From Ereboglobus sp. PH5-10 (GTDB lineage Bacteria > Verrucomicrobiota > Verrucomicrobiia > Opitutales > Opitutaceae), in assembly GCF_029504735.1 (NCBI RefSeq), contig NZ_JAQFIP010000008.1, positions 1 to 64,000 of the forward strand: DNA of 64,000 nt, read 5' to 3'. Shown here one piece after another: positions 1-9,735 of the stretch. Every line of letters begins with the position of its first letter. Position 1 is the stretch's first letter. A program made the position numbers and the translations under genes. The notes under the pieces were generated by a model. That model was given only the letters and a program-made list of their open reading frames with translations, was not told the origin of the DNA and searched no databases.

Positions 1-3000
1 CCGAAGAACGCTCCCGCCACGAGCATCGCTTTTTCGCGGCGCATGATCATGTCTCCGCCCGCGGTCAGTCCGTAGCTGTCCTGCTCAAAGCTGCTTCCCG
101 CGAGGTCCGGCGCGGCGTTGAGCCGGTAGTTGTTCACTCGCGCCCACACGTTGCCGCTCGATGTCGGCAGGTTCACACGGATTTCCCCGAGGCGTTTGTG
201 CACGTTGTCCAGCCCGTAGTGCCAGTCCGCACCCATCACTCCGGCGGTCAGCAGGATCGCGTCGGCCGCGCGGCTCAGCGCGTCTCCGCCGCTCAGGTAA
301 TACGAGTCGCCGTTGGGCATGACCAGCCCGCCGTCGCCTTTGTAGAGTTTGTAGGTGTGCATGCCCGATTCCACTCCGTCGGAGTCAAACTCCGCTGTGC
401 TTCCGGCTCCGAGCTTGACGACTTCGAGCGCGTATTTGCGTTGCGGGTCGCTGAGCAGCGAGGGGTCGGTCGTCGGGTCGAAGTGGACGTAGTGCGTGCC
501 GCTCGCAAGGCCGGCCACCGTGAGCGTGTCGCTCTTTTTGCCAACGAGGTCCACGTTCATGTAATGCGTTGTCGTGCCGTTGAGCTCGCCCGCCACCGTG
601 AGGTTGGTGTAGGCCGTCGCCGTGCCGCTGTTCGTGCTGTAGCGGATCACGCCGTTGGCGGCGTGGAGGTTCTGGATGCGCTGGTTGTTGTTGTTCAGGT
701 CGAGCGTGCCGCCGAAGAGAACCACCCCCTCGCTGCGTTCGATCGCGTTGGTGGTGTCCAGGCGCAGCGTGCTGCCTATTACGTAGGTTTCGCCTTCGTA
801 GGTTTGCGCGTTTTTGATCGCGAGCGTGCCGCTGCCGATGGTCGCCACGGCGCCCGAGCCGCTGATCACGCCGTCGTAGGTGACTTCGTCCGAGCGGTTG
901 AAGATGATCCCGGCGTTTTCGTCCACGCGGACGTTCGCCGCGATGGTCGAGGAATACCAGCCGGTTTCGTCGTCCTGGCCGATCATCAGCGCGCCGTTTT
1001 CAACGACGAGGCCGCCGTCGATTTTGTTCGCGCCGGTGAGGATGGTCGTGCCGGCGCCGCGCTGGATGAACACGCCCGCGCCGGTCACGGTGCCGCCGTA
1101 GACGAGGTCGTCGCGGCGGTTGATCGTGAGGGTGCCGGTGTTGGCCACCGCGCTGGCGTCGGCGATCATGCCCGTGGCGCCGCCGTTGCCGAGTTGCAGT
1201 TGCGCGCCGGAGCCGATCGTGGTCACGCCGGTGTAGGTGTTGGCGCCGAGGAGCGTCCACTCGCTGTCGTCGGCGAGGGTGACGTTGCCGGTGCCGTCGA
1301 TCACGCCGGAGAGTTCAAGGCCGGTTTCGGTGTTCGCAACGGTGAGCGTTTTGTCGCCGAGGCGGATGTTGCCGAGGCCGTTGAGGTTTTGCAGGCGCTG
1401 GTCGTTGCCGCCGAGGTCGAAGCCGGTGTCAACGGTCGCGAGCGTGACTTTGGTGCTGCTGGCGATCACGTCCACGACGCCGCCGATGATCCAGGCCGAC
1501 TCGTTGATGAGCGTCGTGCCGGTGTAGTCGTTGCCGCTGTGCGCGAGGGTGATCGCCTCGGAGCCGCGGAATTCGAAGCCCGCGCCGGAGCCGGTCAGCT
1601 TGGCGCTGAGGGTCTTGTCGAGCGAGCCGGTCGGGTCGAGGATGATCAGCTCGGTGGCGTGCACGGATTCAATCGAGATGAGGCCGTAGTTGAGCACGAT
1701 GTCGCCGCCGCCGCTGCCATTGGTTTTGTGGATGGCGTTGTAACCGTAGCTGTTCACGCCGACCGGATAGAGGCCGTTTTGGCCGAAGCTGATCGTGCTG
1801 GTGCCCGAGGGCAGTATGTTGCCGTCGCTGTCGACCATGTCGAAGGTCGCGCCGTCGATGATGGTGCTGTTCGCGCCGTGCACGATGGTGCCGCTGAGCA
1901 GCGTGTCGGGCGGAATCACGTCCATATCGAACACGTTTTGGTTGAGGCCGTCGCCGGGGGGCAGCGGCGGGTTGATGCCGGAGAGTGTTTCGGTATCGAC
2001 GCCGATCTTGCTTCCGCCCGCGGTGCTCATGAGGTTGTCCACGTCGAGCCGGTAGGGCGGCAGGCCCGCGGTGGTCGTGTCGGTCTTGACCAGGAATGTG
2101 CCGCCGGCCAGGTCGAGGCCGCCGATTTCGCGGTTGGCGTCGAGCGTGGTTTCGCTGTTGGCGTTGAGTTTGAGGGTCGCGTTTTCGAGCGCGGTCTCCG
2201 AGGTGGCGAGGTCGAAGACGGTCTTGTGCCCGTAGGCGCTGCCCACGCCGACCGTGCCGCTGAAGGCGGAGCCCATGCTGGAGGAGAGCGCGAAGGTGAC
2301 GTTGGGCGCGTTGACCGTCGCCGTGCCGACGAGGTCGAGCAGGCCGTCGCCGGTGAGCGGGTTGACGAGCGTGGTCGTGGTGGCCGTGTTGGCGGTGCGC
2401 ACTTCGAGGATCGCGCCGGCGGCGATGTTCACCGCGGCGTTATTGAGCGTGTGTTTCTCCCAGTCAACGATGAGCTTGCCGGCGTCCACCCTTGTGAGTT
2501 TCTGCCTCATTTGCGCGAGGGGGTTTGTGTTGAGGTTTTTGTCGATTGTCCAGGTGCCCGCGCCCTGCTTGATGAGTATGCCGGTGAAGTCCGTGTCGCC
2601 GGTCACCGCGTCCGAGTAGAGTTGCTCCGTGCCCGCGTCGCCGTTGAGGGTGAGCTGCGCGGAGACGCCCTCGATGCGCAGGCTGCCCGCGAGCGTGCTG
2701 CTGTTCCACAGGTTCACTATGCTCGACGCGTTGTCAGGCAGGTTGAGCGCATAGATGGTGCCGGTGATCACGCCGCCGATGGTGTTGGTGGCGACGACGG
2801 TATATTTTCCAAACACACCGCTGCCCGCCGTTCCCACGCCGGCGATTGTGCCGGAATTGACGAGGGTTCCGCCGGCACGAATCGTGATCCCGCTGTAACC
2901 CTGGACAAGGCCGGTGTTGATGATTTCAGCACCGCGGGTTTCCACCAATATTCCGGCATGCGGAGATGGGTTGGAAAGAGAACCCGCATTGATATTTGTC

Positions 3001-6000
3001 ACGGAAATCGTGCCGGTGTTTTTCACCGTGCCGCCGCCGGCAAGGTGCACGCCGACCGTGCCGCCGGAGATCAGTCCGGTGGCGTTGTTGATGATCGTGG
3101 CGAGGCTGCCGGAGTAAATGCCCACGAGGTCCGTGCCTCGAATCGTGCCGGCGTTCGCAACAGTGCCTCCGCCGGCAAGATGCACGCCGATCGTGCCGCC
3201 GGAGATCAGTCCGGTGGCTTCATTGGTGACGAGTGTCGCGTTGGAACTAGAATAAATGCCCACGAGGTCCGTGCCGATGATCGTGCCGGCGTTCGTAACC
3301 GCGCCGCCGGCGGCAAGTTGCACGCCGTATTTGCCGCCCTCGACACGACCGCCGGTGTTGGCGAGCTCTGCGATATCCTTTGAATAGATGCCGGCACTGC
3401 CCGTGCCGATGATCGTGCCGCTGTTGGTGATCGTGCTCGATCCCGCTATGTGCACGCCAGTGGTCCCTCCCTTAATGTAACCGTCGATGTTTTCGACTTC
3501 CGCATTGGTGCCGGAATAAATGCCGTAGCTGGCGGTGCCGGTGATTGCGCCGGTGTTGCGCACCCTGCCGCCTTCGCCCAGCCACACGCCGTTCAGTCCG
3601 CCCTGGATTTGGCCGCCGGTGTTTTCCACCACGGTGACGCCGGTGTCGGCGTAGATGCCGGTGTCGGTATCGCCGAGGATCGTGCCGGAGTTCGTAACCG
3701 TGCCGCCGACGTTCAGACGCACGCCGGTCTCGCCGCCTTGGATGAGGCCGGTGACAGCGGTGTTTTCGATCTTGACCGCGGCGTCGGCCTGAATGCCGAA
3801 GCTGGTGTTGCCAAGGATCGTGCCGCTGTTTGTGACCGTGCCGGCAGCGTCGGTCTGAACACCGATGTTGGCGCCTTCGATCAATCCGCTGTTTGTGACC
3901 GTGCCGCCCGCTGCGAGATTCACGGCAACGTCACCGGTGATCACTCCGCCGGTGTTTTCGACCACGGCCGCGCCGCCGGCATCAATGCCGTAGCCGCCTT
4001 CGATTGTGCCGCTGTTGATGATGGTGCCGCCTTGCATGAGTCTCACGCCGGTGTTGAAACCGTGGATCCAGCCGCCGGGTTTGTTTTCCACGTAGGCTTC
4101 GAGCGTTTCGATGCGCACGCCGTCGTTGCCGTGGATTTCGCCGGCGTTGATGACCGTGCCACCCTGCACGAGGTTCACGCCGGTGTCGCCGCCGTTGATG
4201 TAACCGCCGAGTTTGTTTTCCACGAGGGCTTCTGGGCCGTTGATGATCACGCCGAAGATGCCGTGGATTTCCCCGGCGTTGTCCACAGTGCCGCTTTGCA
4301 GCGAGACGCCGGCGTTGTTGTAGCCTTGGATCCAGCCGCCGGCGGCGTTGGTCACGAGTGTCGAGATGTTGAAGCCCTCCGCCCGGATGCCGTATTCGCC
4401 TTCGATGAGGCCGCTGTTGGTGATTTCAGCCGTGTCTTGTGTAACATAGACGGCCTCGCCATTATCCACTCGGATGGTGCCGGAGTTGACAAGTTTGCTA
4501 TCCCGCGCGTTGGTGCTTCCGTCGAGGTTCACGCCCTTGTCCATGCCTTGGATGAAGCCTTCGTTGTCGATGTCCGCCCGGCCTTGGGAATAAACGCCGT
4601 CGTTGTTCGTGCCGGTGATGACTCCATGGTTGACAAGGTTGAGATCGCTCGCGGCGTTGACGCCGTATTCCTGGCCGCTGATGAAGCCGCCAGGGTTGTT
4701 GGTAATCTTGATTTCGGGACCAGCGCCGGTGCGGATGCCGTCTCCAGCCAGGCCGTAAATCGTGCCGGAGTTGGTGATCGTCGCGCCGCCGTCGAGCTCC
4801 ATGCCGTGGATGCCGCCCTCGATCAGGCCGACGTTGGTCACCATGCCTCCACCGGCAAGATATGCGCCGGCCGCCTCGCCCCGAATGAGGCCGCGGGTGT
4901 CGTTGGTGATGTCCACCGCGCCCCCGTCGGTGCGCACGCCGTAGCTGCCGGCGCCCGTGCCGATGATCGTGCCGGTGTTCGCCACCGTGCCGCCGCCGGT
5001 GAGCCACACGCCGGCGGAACCGCCGGTGATGATGCTTGCGTAGTAGTCGTTGGTGACGGTGGTTTCCCCGTTGGGGCCGCCGTAAACGCCGACGCCGCTG
5101 GCCGGGTCGCGGCCCTCGATGCGGCCGGTGTTGGTGATCGTGCCGCCGGCGTCCAGCGTCACGCCTGTCGTCCCGCCGGAGATCGTCGCGTATTGGTCGT
5201 TGCGGATTTCGACGGGGACGTTGGAGGCCATGATGCCGTGGCTGCCAGCCGCGGTGCCCCTGATGATGGCGTTGTTCGTGTTGTGCACCGAGCCGCCGGC
5301 CTCGAGTGTGATCCCCGCGACACCGCCCTCAATCAGGGCGTTGTTGGTGATGTCGGCGACGGCGCCGGCGACATTGATGCCGTGGCCGAACGTGCCGATG
5401 ATCGTGCCGGAGTTGGTGACGGTGCCGCCCTGGGCGAGCTTGATGCCGGTGCCGGCGGTGATGTCGCCGCCAGCGTTGTTCGTGACGAGCGTGGCGTTGT
5501 TGTTGGAATAGACTCCATAATTGGTGCCGCCGGCGCCGCCGCGGATCGTGCCGGAGTTCTCAATCGTGCCGCCGGCATTCAGACTGACGCCGGTGTTGCC
5601 GAAGATGGAGCCGCCCGCGTTGTTCGTGACGAGTGTGGCGTTGTTGCCGGAAGAGACACCATAACTGCTGCCAACAATCGAGCCGGAGTTCTCAATCGTG
5701 CCGCCGGCACTCAGACCGACGCCGGTGGCGCCGGTGATGTAGCCGCCGGTGGTGTTCGTGACGAGCGTGGCGTTGCTGCCGGAAGAGACACCATAACTGA
5801 TGCCAACAATCGAGCCGGAGTTCTCAACCGTGCCGCCCGCGTTCAGGCTGACACCGGCATTGACACCCTGAATCAGGCCGCCGGCGTTGTTGGTTACCTG
5901 CGTGGCGTTGCTGGAGGAGGACACACCAAGTTTACTACCACCAGTGATCGTGCCGAAATTCGTGATCGTGCCGCCCGCGTTCAGGCTGACACCGGCATTG

Positions 6001-9000
6001 ACACCCTGAATCAGGCCGCCGGCGTTGTTGGTTACCTGCGTGGCGTTGCTGTTGGAATAGACCCCAAAATTGTTAGTGCTACGGATCGTGCCCGCGTTCG
6101 CGACCGTGCCGCCGGCATCCAGCCAGACGGCGGTGTTGCCGGAGATGGAGCCGCCGGTGGTGTTGCTCACGAGCGTGGCGTTGTCCTTGGATTGAACTCC
6201 AGACGAAGTGGAGCCGCGGATCGCGCCCGCGTTCGCGACCGTGCCGCCGGCATCCAGCCTGATGCCGGTGCGTGCTGTAATGACGCCGCCGGTGGTGTTG
6301 CTCACGAGCGTGGCGTTGTCCTTGGAATAGACGCCGAAATTGTTGATAGCGGTGATGGCGACAATCGAGCCGGAGTTAAAGACCGTGCCGCCGTGAACGA
6401 GGTTGATGCCGTAGGAGCCGCCGGTGATGACGCCGCTGGCGGCGTTGTTGACGGTGATCGCGGCGCCAAGCGCCTCGACGCCGGCATCGGCAACGCCGCG
6501 GATGGAGGTGGTGTTGCCGAGCGAGCCGGTGCTCGCAAAGGAGACTCCGACGTGGGTGGCGTCGATGGGGGTTGTGACCGTGTAATCGGCGTGGCTCAGG
6601 AAGGCCAAGCCCGTGCCGGTGACGGCGGTGATGGTGCCGGCGTTGATGAGCGTGGAGGACACGCCGATGACGATGCCCTGGGTGCCGGTGACGATGCCCC
6701 GGTTGTCAACGGAGCTGGTGCCGCCGGCGTAGATGCCGGCGTTGATGACACCGCCGGTGTTGTTGGTGATCGCGGCCTCGCCGCCGTTGACATAAACGCC
6801 GTAGCCGGCGTCGCCGCCGGTGATGGTGCCGGAGTTGGAGACGGTGCCGCCGGCGGTCAGATAGACGCCGTGGGTGCCGCCTTGGATGAGGCCGTTGGCG
6901 GCGTTGTTGACAAGAATGGCGCCGGTTCCGCCGACCACGCCGATGCCGTTTGTGCCGATGATCGTGCCGGTGTTGCCGAGCGAGCCGGTGGTTTCAAAAT
7001 GCACGCCCTCGTCGCCGCCCCGGATGAGGGAGCCGTTGGTGTAATCCGCGTGGCCCTTAAAGATGAGAGCCGTGCCGGTGACATCGATGGTGCCGGTGTT
7101 GACGAGCGTGGAGCTCGCGCCGATCTGAACGCCGAGGGCGCCGGTGACGAGGCCGCGGTTGTCAACGGTGGTGGTGCCGCCCGCGTAGATGCCGTTGTCG
7201 ATGACGCCGGTGGTGGCGTTGTTGACAACGGCGAGGCCGCCGTCCACGCGCACGGCGTGCTTGTTGGCGCTGGAGAGGGTGCCGGAGTTGTCAACCCGTC
7301 CGCCAGCCTGAAGCGTAACCGCATTTTGTTCCGTCGCGCGGATGAGCGCGCCCGCGTCATTTTCAACAACCGCGGCCGTGTTTTGGGCATAGACGCCATG
7401 CGCCCCTTGAATCGTGCCGGTGTTTTGCGCGGTGCCGCCTTGTAAAAAATTCACCGCGTCATTGCCCGTGCCTTCCACAAGGCCGCTGTTGACGACCAGG
7501 CCGGACGCGTTTTCAAACATTATCCCATCGACAGCGCCGCGGATGGCGCCGGAATTGAGCACCGTGCCGCCTTGTTCGAGATACACGCCCGTGTCGCCCG
7601 TGATCAGGCCGGTGTTGGTGTTGCTCACGAGGGTGTTGGCGCTGCCGGACCGGACGCCGACGCCGAGCGCGCCGATGCCGGAGATGGTGCCGGTGTTGGT
7701 GACCGTGCCGCCGCTCATAAGATACACGCCTGTGCCGCCCGGGCCGCCCGTGATCAGGCCGGTGCCGGAATTGCTCACGAGCGCGCTGGCGCTTGCGGAC
7801 CAGACGCCGACGCCGAGCGCGCCGGTGCCGGAGATGGTGCCGGTGTTGGTGACCACGCCGCCTTTGACGAGGCGCACGCCGGAATCGGCGGCCTCGATGA
7901 GGCCGGTCGAGAGATTGTCGATCAATGTGTCGGCAACCGTGGACTCAACGCCGAAGCTGCCGGTGCTGATGATTTTGCCGGCATTCTTGACGGTGCCGCC
8001 GCCGGTGGCGAGATACACGGCCCTGTAGCCGCTTTGAATCACGCCGTTCTGCAAGTTGTCGACGAAGATGCCGGCATCTCCGTTGATGGCACTGTTGGTG
8101 GCGCCGCCGGTGTTGTTGCCAGTGATCGTGCCGGCGTTGCGCACCGTGCCGCCGTTGCGCAGCGAAACGCCGCCCGCGCCCGAAATCATGCCGTCGGCGA
8201 TGTTGTCCACAAACGAGGAATTAGTGCTGGTGAAAACACCGTAGCCCGTGGAGCCTTCGATCGTGCCGGCATTGGTGACTGTGCCGCCGTTCATGAGATT
8301 CACGCCGTAGATGCCGCCGGTGATCTGCGCCGAGGTGGAATTGGTAATTGTGACCACGGCGGAAACGGCCTCCACGCCGGTAGAGTTCTCGCCCTCGATC
8401 TTGCCGGAGTTGACGATCTCGCCGCCTCGATTGAGGCGCACGCCAATGGTCGTGCCCGAGATGTGCCCGGTCGCGGCATTGTTGATCACGGTGTCGACGG
8501 TGTTGGACTCGAGGCCGACGCTGCCGGTGCTGGTGATCGAGCCGGAATTGAGCACCGTGCCGCCATACGAGAGATACACGGCCCTGTTGTTGCTTCGAAT
8601 CACGCCGCCCTCCTTGTTGTCGATGAGCATGCTGACTCCGCCATAGACGCCGTTGTCATTGTTGAAGCCATCGTCATAGCCAATGATCGTGCCGGAATTG
8701 ACCACCGTGCCGCCGGCACGCAACGAAACACCGCCGCTGCCCTCAATCACGCCCCCGGTGGTGTTGGATATGAACGCGGCGTTGGTGCCGGAGAGAACAC
8801 CGTAGTTTGCGGAGAGATTGCCGCCGGAAATCGTGCCGGCGTTGTAAAGCGTGCCGCCGTTCATGAGGCGCACGCCAACGTGCGAGCCCGAGATGTGCCC
8901 GGTCGCGGCATTGTCGATCACGGTGTTGACGGCGTTGGACAGGATGCCGAAGGTGCCGGTGCTGGTGATCGCGCCGGCATTGAGCACCGTGCCGCCGGCA

Positions 9001-9581
9001 TAGAGCCACACGCCCCTGTTGGCGCTTCGAATCACGCCGTCCGCCTTGTTGTCGATGAGTATGCTGTTGAAGCCATAGACGCCGCTGTCGCCATCGGCGC
9101 CATTGTCAAGGCCAATGATCGTGCCGGAATTGAGCACCGTGCCGCCGTTGCTCAACCAAACACCGCCTGCGCCCTGAATCACGCCACCAGTGGTGTTGGA
9201 TATGAGCGCGACGCCGATAGCACGAATACCGTAGCTTGCAGCGTTGTCGCTGGAAATCGTGCCGGCGTTGTAAAGCGTGCTGCCAACCCCATACCCATTA
9301 AAAAACACACCGTGCGTGCCGCTGCTGTGCACAAGGGCGTTGGCTCCGATTTGAAGCTCCACGCCGGGAACACTGGTCAGTATGGCAGGCCCCGTGATGT
9401 CGGTGACCGTGCCGCTGGCAGCGAGGATATGCGTGCCGGTGGCGGAGGCCTGATAACCAGTCACACCTTGGGTAATATTATATGTCTGCGCGGACAGCGA
9501 CCCGGCGAGGGTCGCGAGCGCGGCGGACAGGAAAAGCGCGAGAGAGCCGCGCGCGGAGGGAGGGCGAACAGGTGTGTTCAT
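1..9581 (-). CDS. Giant autotransporter adhesin-like protein (C-terminus beyond window)
   Basis: The frame is open from the ATG at 9581 to base 3 with no stop, giving at least 3193 residues. The N-terminus is a signal peptide (basic MNTPVRPPSARG, a hydrophobic stretch, then GSLSA before QTYN, probable cleavage near residue 31). Residues ~60-2260 are dozens of ~45-residue units of the type GGTVTNSGTI..G..GVYS..ATLVTN, as expected for a right-handed beta-helix passenger. Residues ~2280-3007 carry PATR-like segments (for example GANTYTGVTTIGSGAQLQLG). Residues ~3008-3095 resemble a pertactin-like end of passenger, and from ~3134 (GNVWARVNNYRL) a type V autotransporter barrel begins. By family knowledge it is exported by Sec, inserts in the outer membrane and displays the passenger. 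Adhesion is inferred. No clear Shine-Dalgarno precedes the ATG. It has no operon partner in the window. Long antisense open frames in the same register are composition shadows. Confidence 0.93.
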   Translation of the reverse strand, partial: MNTPVRPPSARGSLALFLSAALATLAGSLSAQTYNITQGVTGYQASATGTHILAASGTVTDITGPAILTSVPGVELQIGANALVHSSGTHGVFFNGYGVGSTLYNAGTISSDNAASYGIRAIGVALISNTTGGVIQGAGGVWLSNGGTVLNSGTIIGLDNGADGDSGVYGFNSILIDNKADGVIRSANRGVWLYAGGTVLNAGAITSTGTFGILSNAVNTVIDNAATGHISGSHVGVRLMNGGTLYNAGTISGGNLSANYGVLSGTNAAFISNTTGGVIEGSGGVSLRAGGTVVNSGTIIGYDDGFNNDNGVYGGVSMLIDNKEGGVIRSNNRAVYLSYGGTVLNSGSITSTGSVGLESNTVDTVINNAATGHISGTTIGVRLNRGGEIVNSGKIEGENSTGVEAVSAVVTITNSTSAQITGGIYGVNLMNGGTVTNAGTIEGSTGYGVFTSTNSSFVDNIADGMISGAGGVSLRNGGTVRNAGTITGNNTGGATNSAINGDAGIFVDNLQNGVIQSGYRAVYLATGGGTVKNAGKIISTGSFGVESTVADTLIDNLSTGLIEAADSGVRLVKGGVVTNTGTISGTGALGVGVWSASASALVSNSGTGLITGGPGGTGVYLMSGGTVTNTGTISGIGALGVGVRSGSANTLVSNTNTGLITGDTGVYLEQGGTVLNSGAIRGAVDGIMFENASGLVVNSGLVEGTGNDAVNFLQGGTAQNTGTIQGAHGVYAQNTAAVVENDAGALIRATEQNAVTLQAGGRVDNSGTLSSANKHAVRVDGGLAVVNNATTGVIDNGIYAGGTTTVDNRGLVTGALGVQIGASSTLVNTGTIDVTGTALIFKGHADYTNGSLIRGGDEGVHFETTGSLGNTGTIIGTNGIGVVGGTGAILVNNAANGLIQGGTHGVYLTAGGTVSNSGTITGGDAGYGVYVNGGEAAITNNTGGVINAGIYAGGTSSVDNRGIVTGTQGIVIGVSSTLINAGTITAVTGTGLAFLSHADYTVTTPIDATHVGVSFASTGSLGNTTSIRGVADAGVEALGAAITVNNAASGVITGGSYGINLVHGGTVFNSGSIVAITAINNFGVYSKDNATLVSNTTGGVITARTGIRLDAGGTVANAGAIRGSTSSGVQSKDNATLVSNTTGGSISGNTAVWLDAGGTVANAGTIRSTNNFGVYSNSNATQVTNNAGGLIQGVNAGVSLNAGGTITNFGTITGGSKLGVSSSSNATQVTNNAGGLIQGVNAGVSLNAGGTVENSGSIVGISYGVSSGSNATLVTNTTGGYITGATGVGLSAGGTIENSGSIVGSSYGVSSGNNATLVTNNAGGSIFGNTGVSLNAGGTIENSGTIRGGAGGTNYGVYSNNNATLVTNNAGGDITAGTGIKLAQGGTVTNSGTIIGTFGHGINVAGAVADITNNALIEGGVAGITLEAGGSVHNTNNAIIRGTAAGSHGIMASNVPVEIRNDQYATISGGTTGVTLDAGGTITNTGRIEGRDPASGVGVYGGPNGETTVTNDYYASIITGGSAGVWLTGGGTVANTGTIIGTGAGSYGVRTDGGAVDITNDTRGLIRGEAAGAYLAGGGMVTNVGLIEGGIHGMELDGGATITNSGTIYGLAGDGIRTGAGPEIKITNNPGGFISGQEYGVNAASDLNLVNHGVITGTNNDGVYSQGRADIDNEGFIQGMDKGVNLDGSTNARDSKLVNSGTIRVDNGEAVYVTQDTAEITNSGLIEGEYGIRAEGFNISTLVTNAAGGWIQGYNNAGVSLQSGTVDNAGEIHGIFGVIINGPEALVENKLGGYINGGDTGVNLVQGGTVINAGEIHGNDGVRIETLEAYVENKPGGWIHGFNTGVRLMQGGTIINSGTIEGGYGIDAGGAAVVENTGGVITGDVAVNLAAGGTVTNSGLIEGANIGVQTDAAGTVTNSGTILGNTSFGIQADAAVKIENTAVTGLIQGGETGVRLNVGGTVTNSGTILGDTDTGIYADTGVTVVENTGGQIQGGLNGVWLGEGGRVRNTGAITGTASYGIYSGTNAEVENIDGYIKGGTTGVHIAGSSTITNSGTIIGTGSAGIYSKDIAELANTGGRVEGGKYGVQLAAGGAVTNAGTIIGTDLVGIYSSSNATLVTNEATGLISGGTIGVHLAGGGTVANAGTIRGTDLVGIYSGSLATIINNATGLISGGTVGVHLAGGGTVKNTGTISVTNINAGSLSNPSPHAGILVETRGAEIINTGLVQGYSGITIRAGGTLVNSGTIAGVGTAGSGVFGKYTVVATNTIGGVITGTIYALNLPDNASSIVNLWNSSTLAGSLRIEGVSAQLTLNGDAGTEQLYSDAVTGDTDFTGILIKQGAGTWTIDKNLNTNPLAQMRQKLTRVDAGKLIVDWEKHTLNNAAVNIAAGAILEVRTANTATTTTLVNPLTGDGLLDLVGTATVNAPNVTFALSSSMGSAFSGTVGVGSAYGHKTVFDLATSETALENATLKLNANSETTLDANREIGGLDLAGGTFLVKTDTTTAGLPPYRLDVDNLMSTAGGSKIGVDTETLSGINPPLPPGDGLNQNVFDMDVIPPDTLLSGTIVHGANSTIIDGATFDMVDSDGNILPSGTSTISFGQNGLYPVGVNSYGYNAIHKTNGSGGGDIVLNYGLISIESVHATELIILDPTGSLDKTLSAKLTGSGAGFEFRGSEAITLAHSGNDYTGTTLINESAWIIGGVVDVIASSTKVTLATVDTGFDLGGNDQRLQNLNGLGNIRLGDKTLTVANTETGLELSGVIDGTGNVTLADDSEWTLLGANTYTGVTTIGSGAQLQLGNGGATGMIADASAVANTGTLTINRRDDLVYGGTVTGAGVFIQRGAGTTILTGANKIDGGLVVENGALMIGQDDETGWYSSTIAANVRVDENAGIIFNRSDEVTYDGVISGSGAVATIGSGTLAIKNAQTYEGETYVIGSTLRLDTTNAIERSEGVVLFGGTLDLNNNNQRIQNLHAANGVIRYSTNSGTATAYTNLTVAGELNGTTTHYMNVDLVGKKSDTLTVAGLASGTHYVHFDPTTDPSLLSDPQRKYALEVVKLGAGSTAEFDSDGVESGMHTYKLYKGDGGLVMPNGDSYYLSGGDALSRAADAILLTAGVMGADWHYGLDNVHKRLGEIRVNLPTSSGNVWARVNNYRLNAAPDLAGSSFEQDSYGLTAGGDMIMRREKAMLVAGAFF
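5830..6051. repeat. Exact 84-bp duplication inside the autotransporter passenger
   Basis: Bases 5830-5913 and 5968-6051 are identical over 84 positions, offset by 138 bp (46 codons, so in frame). They encode the same GGLIQGVNAGVSLNAGG segment twice. Weaker repeats surround them, and another near-identical pair lies around 7620-7690 and 7770-7860. Exact identity inside an otherwise diverged array suggests recent duplication or gene conversion. Confidence 0.9.
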
Positions 9582-9623
9582 GTGATCGTTATGGTTTGTG
9601 TTTTGCATGAGATTGACGGGGCA

Positions 9624-9642
9624 AGCCGGCGAATGGCCGGCT
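9624..9642 (-). other. Hairpin in autotransporter 5' leader
   Basis: A perfect 7-bp stem (AGCCGGC with GCCGGCT, 5-base loop) lies about 43 bases upstream of the autotransporter ATG. It could shape the leader RNA. No T-tract follows, so it is not an ordinary terminator. Confidence 0.4.
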
Positions 9643-9729
9643 CGGGTTGACGGGTGAGCGGATGGTTGAGCGATGATTGGCGGATGGTTAAACTTGGCAA
9701 CTGAAGCCCGGGGCATCAGTTGTAAAGTG

Positions 9730-9735
9730 ATTATA
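9730..9735 (-). promoter_or_regulatory. Possible -10 box of the autotransporter gene
   Basis: On the minus strand the hexamer TATAAT matches the sigma-70 -10 consensus exactly and sits about 150 bases upstream of the start codon in A/T-rich DNA. No good -35 is visible at 16-18 bases. The call rests on the -10 and position only. Confidence 0.35.

Noticed and set aside
198-9650. Three very long plus-strand open frames (up to 1331 codons) opposite the autotransporter
   Set aside because: They lie in exact antisense codon register with the real gene, have low-complexity Ala/Asp/Gly/Val/Arg repeats and no domain. The lack of stops follows from the codon make-up of the repetitive minus-strand gene.
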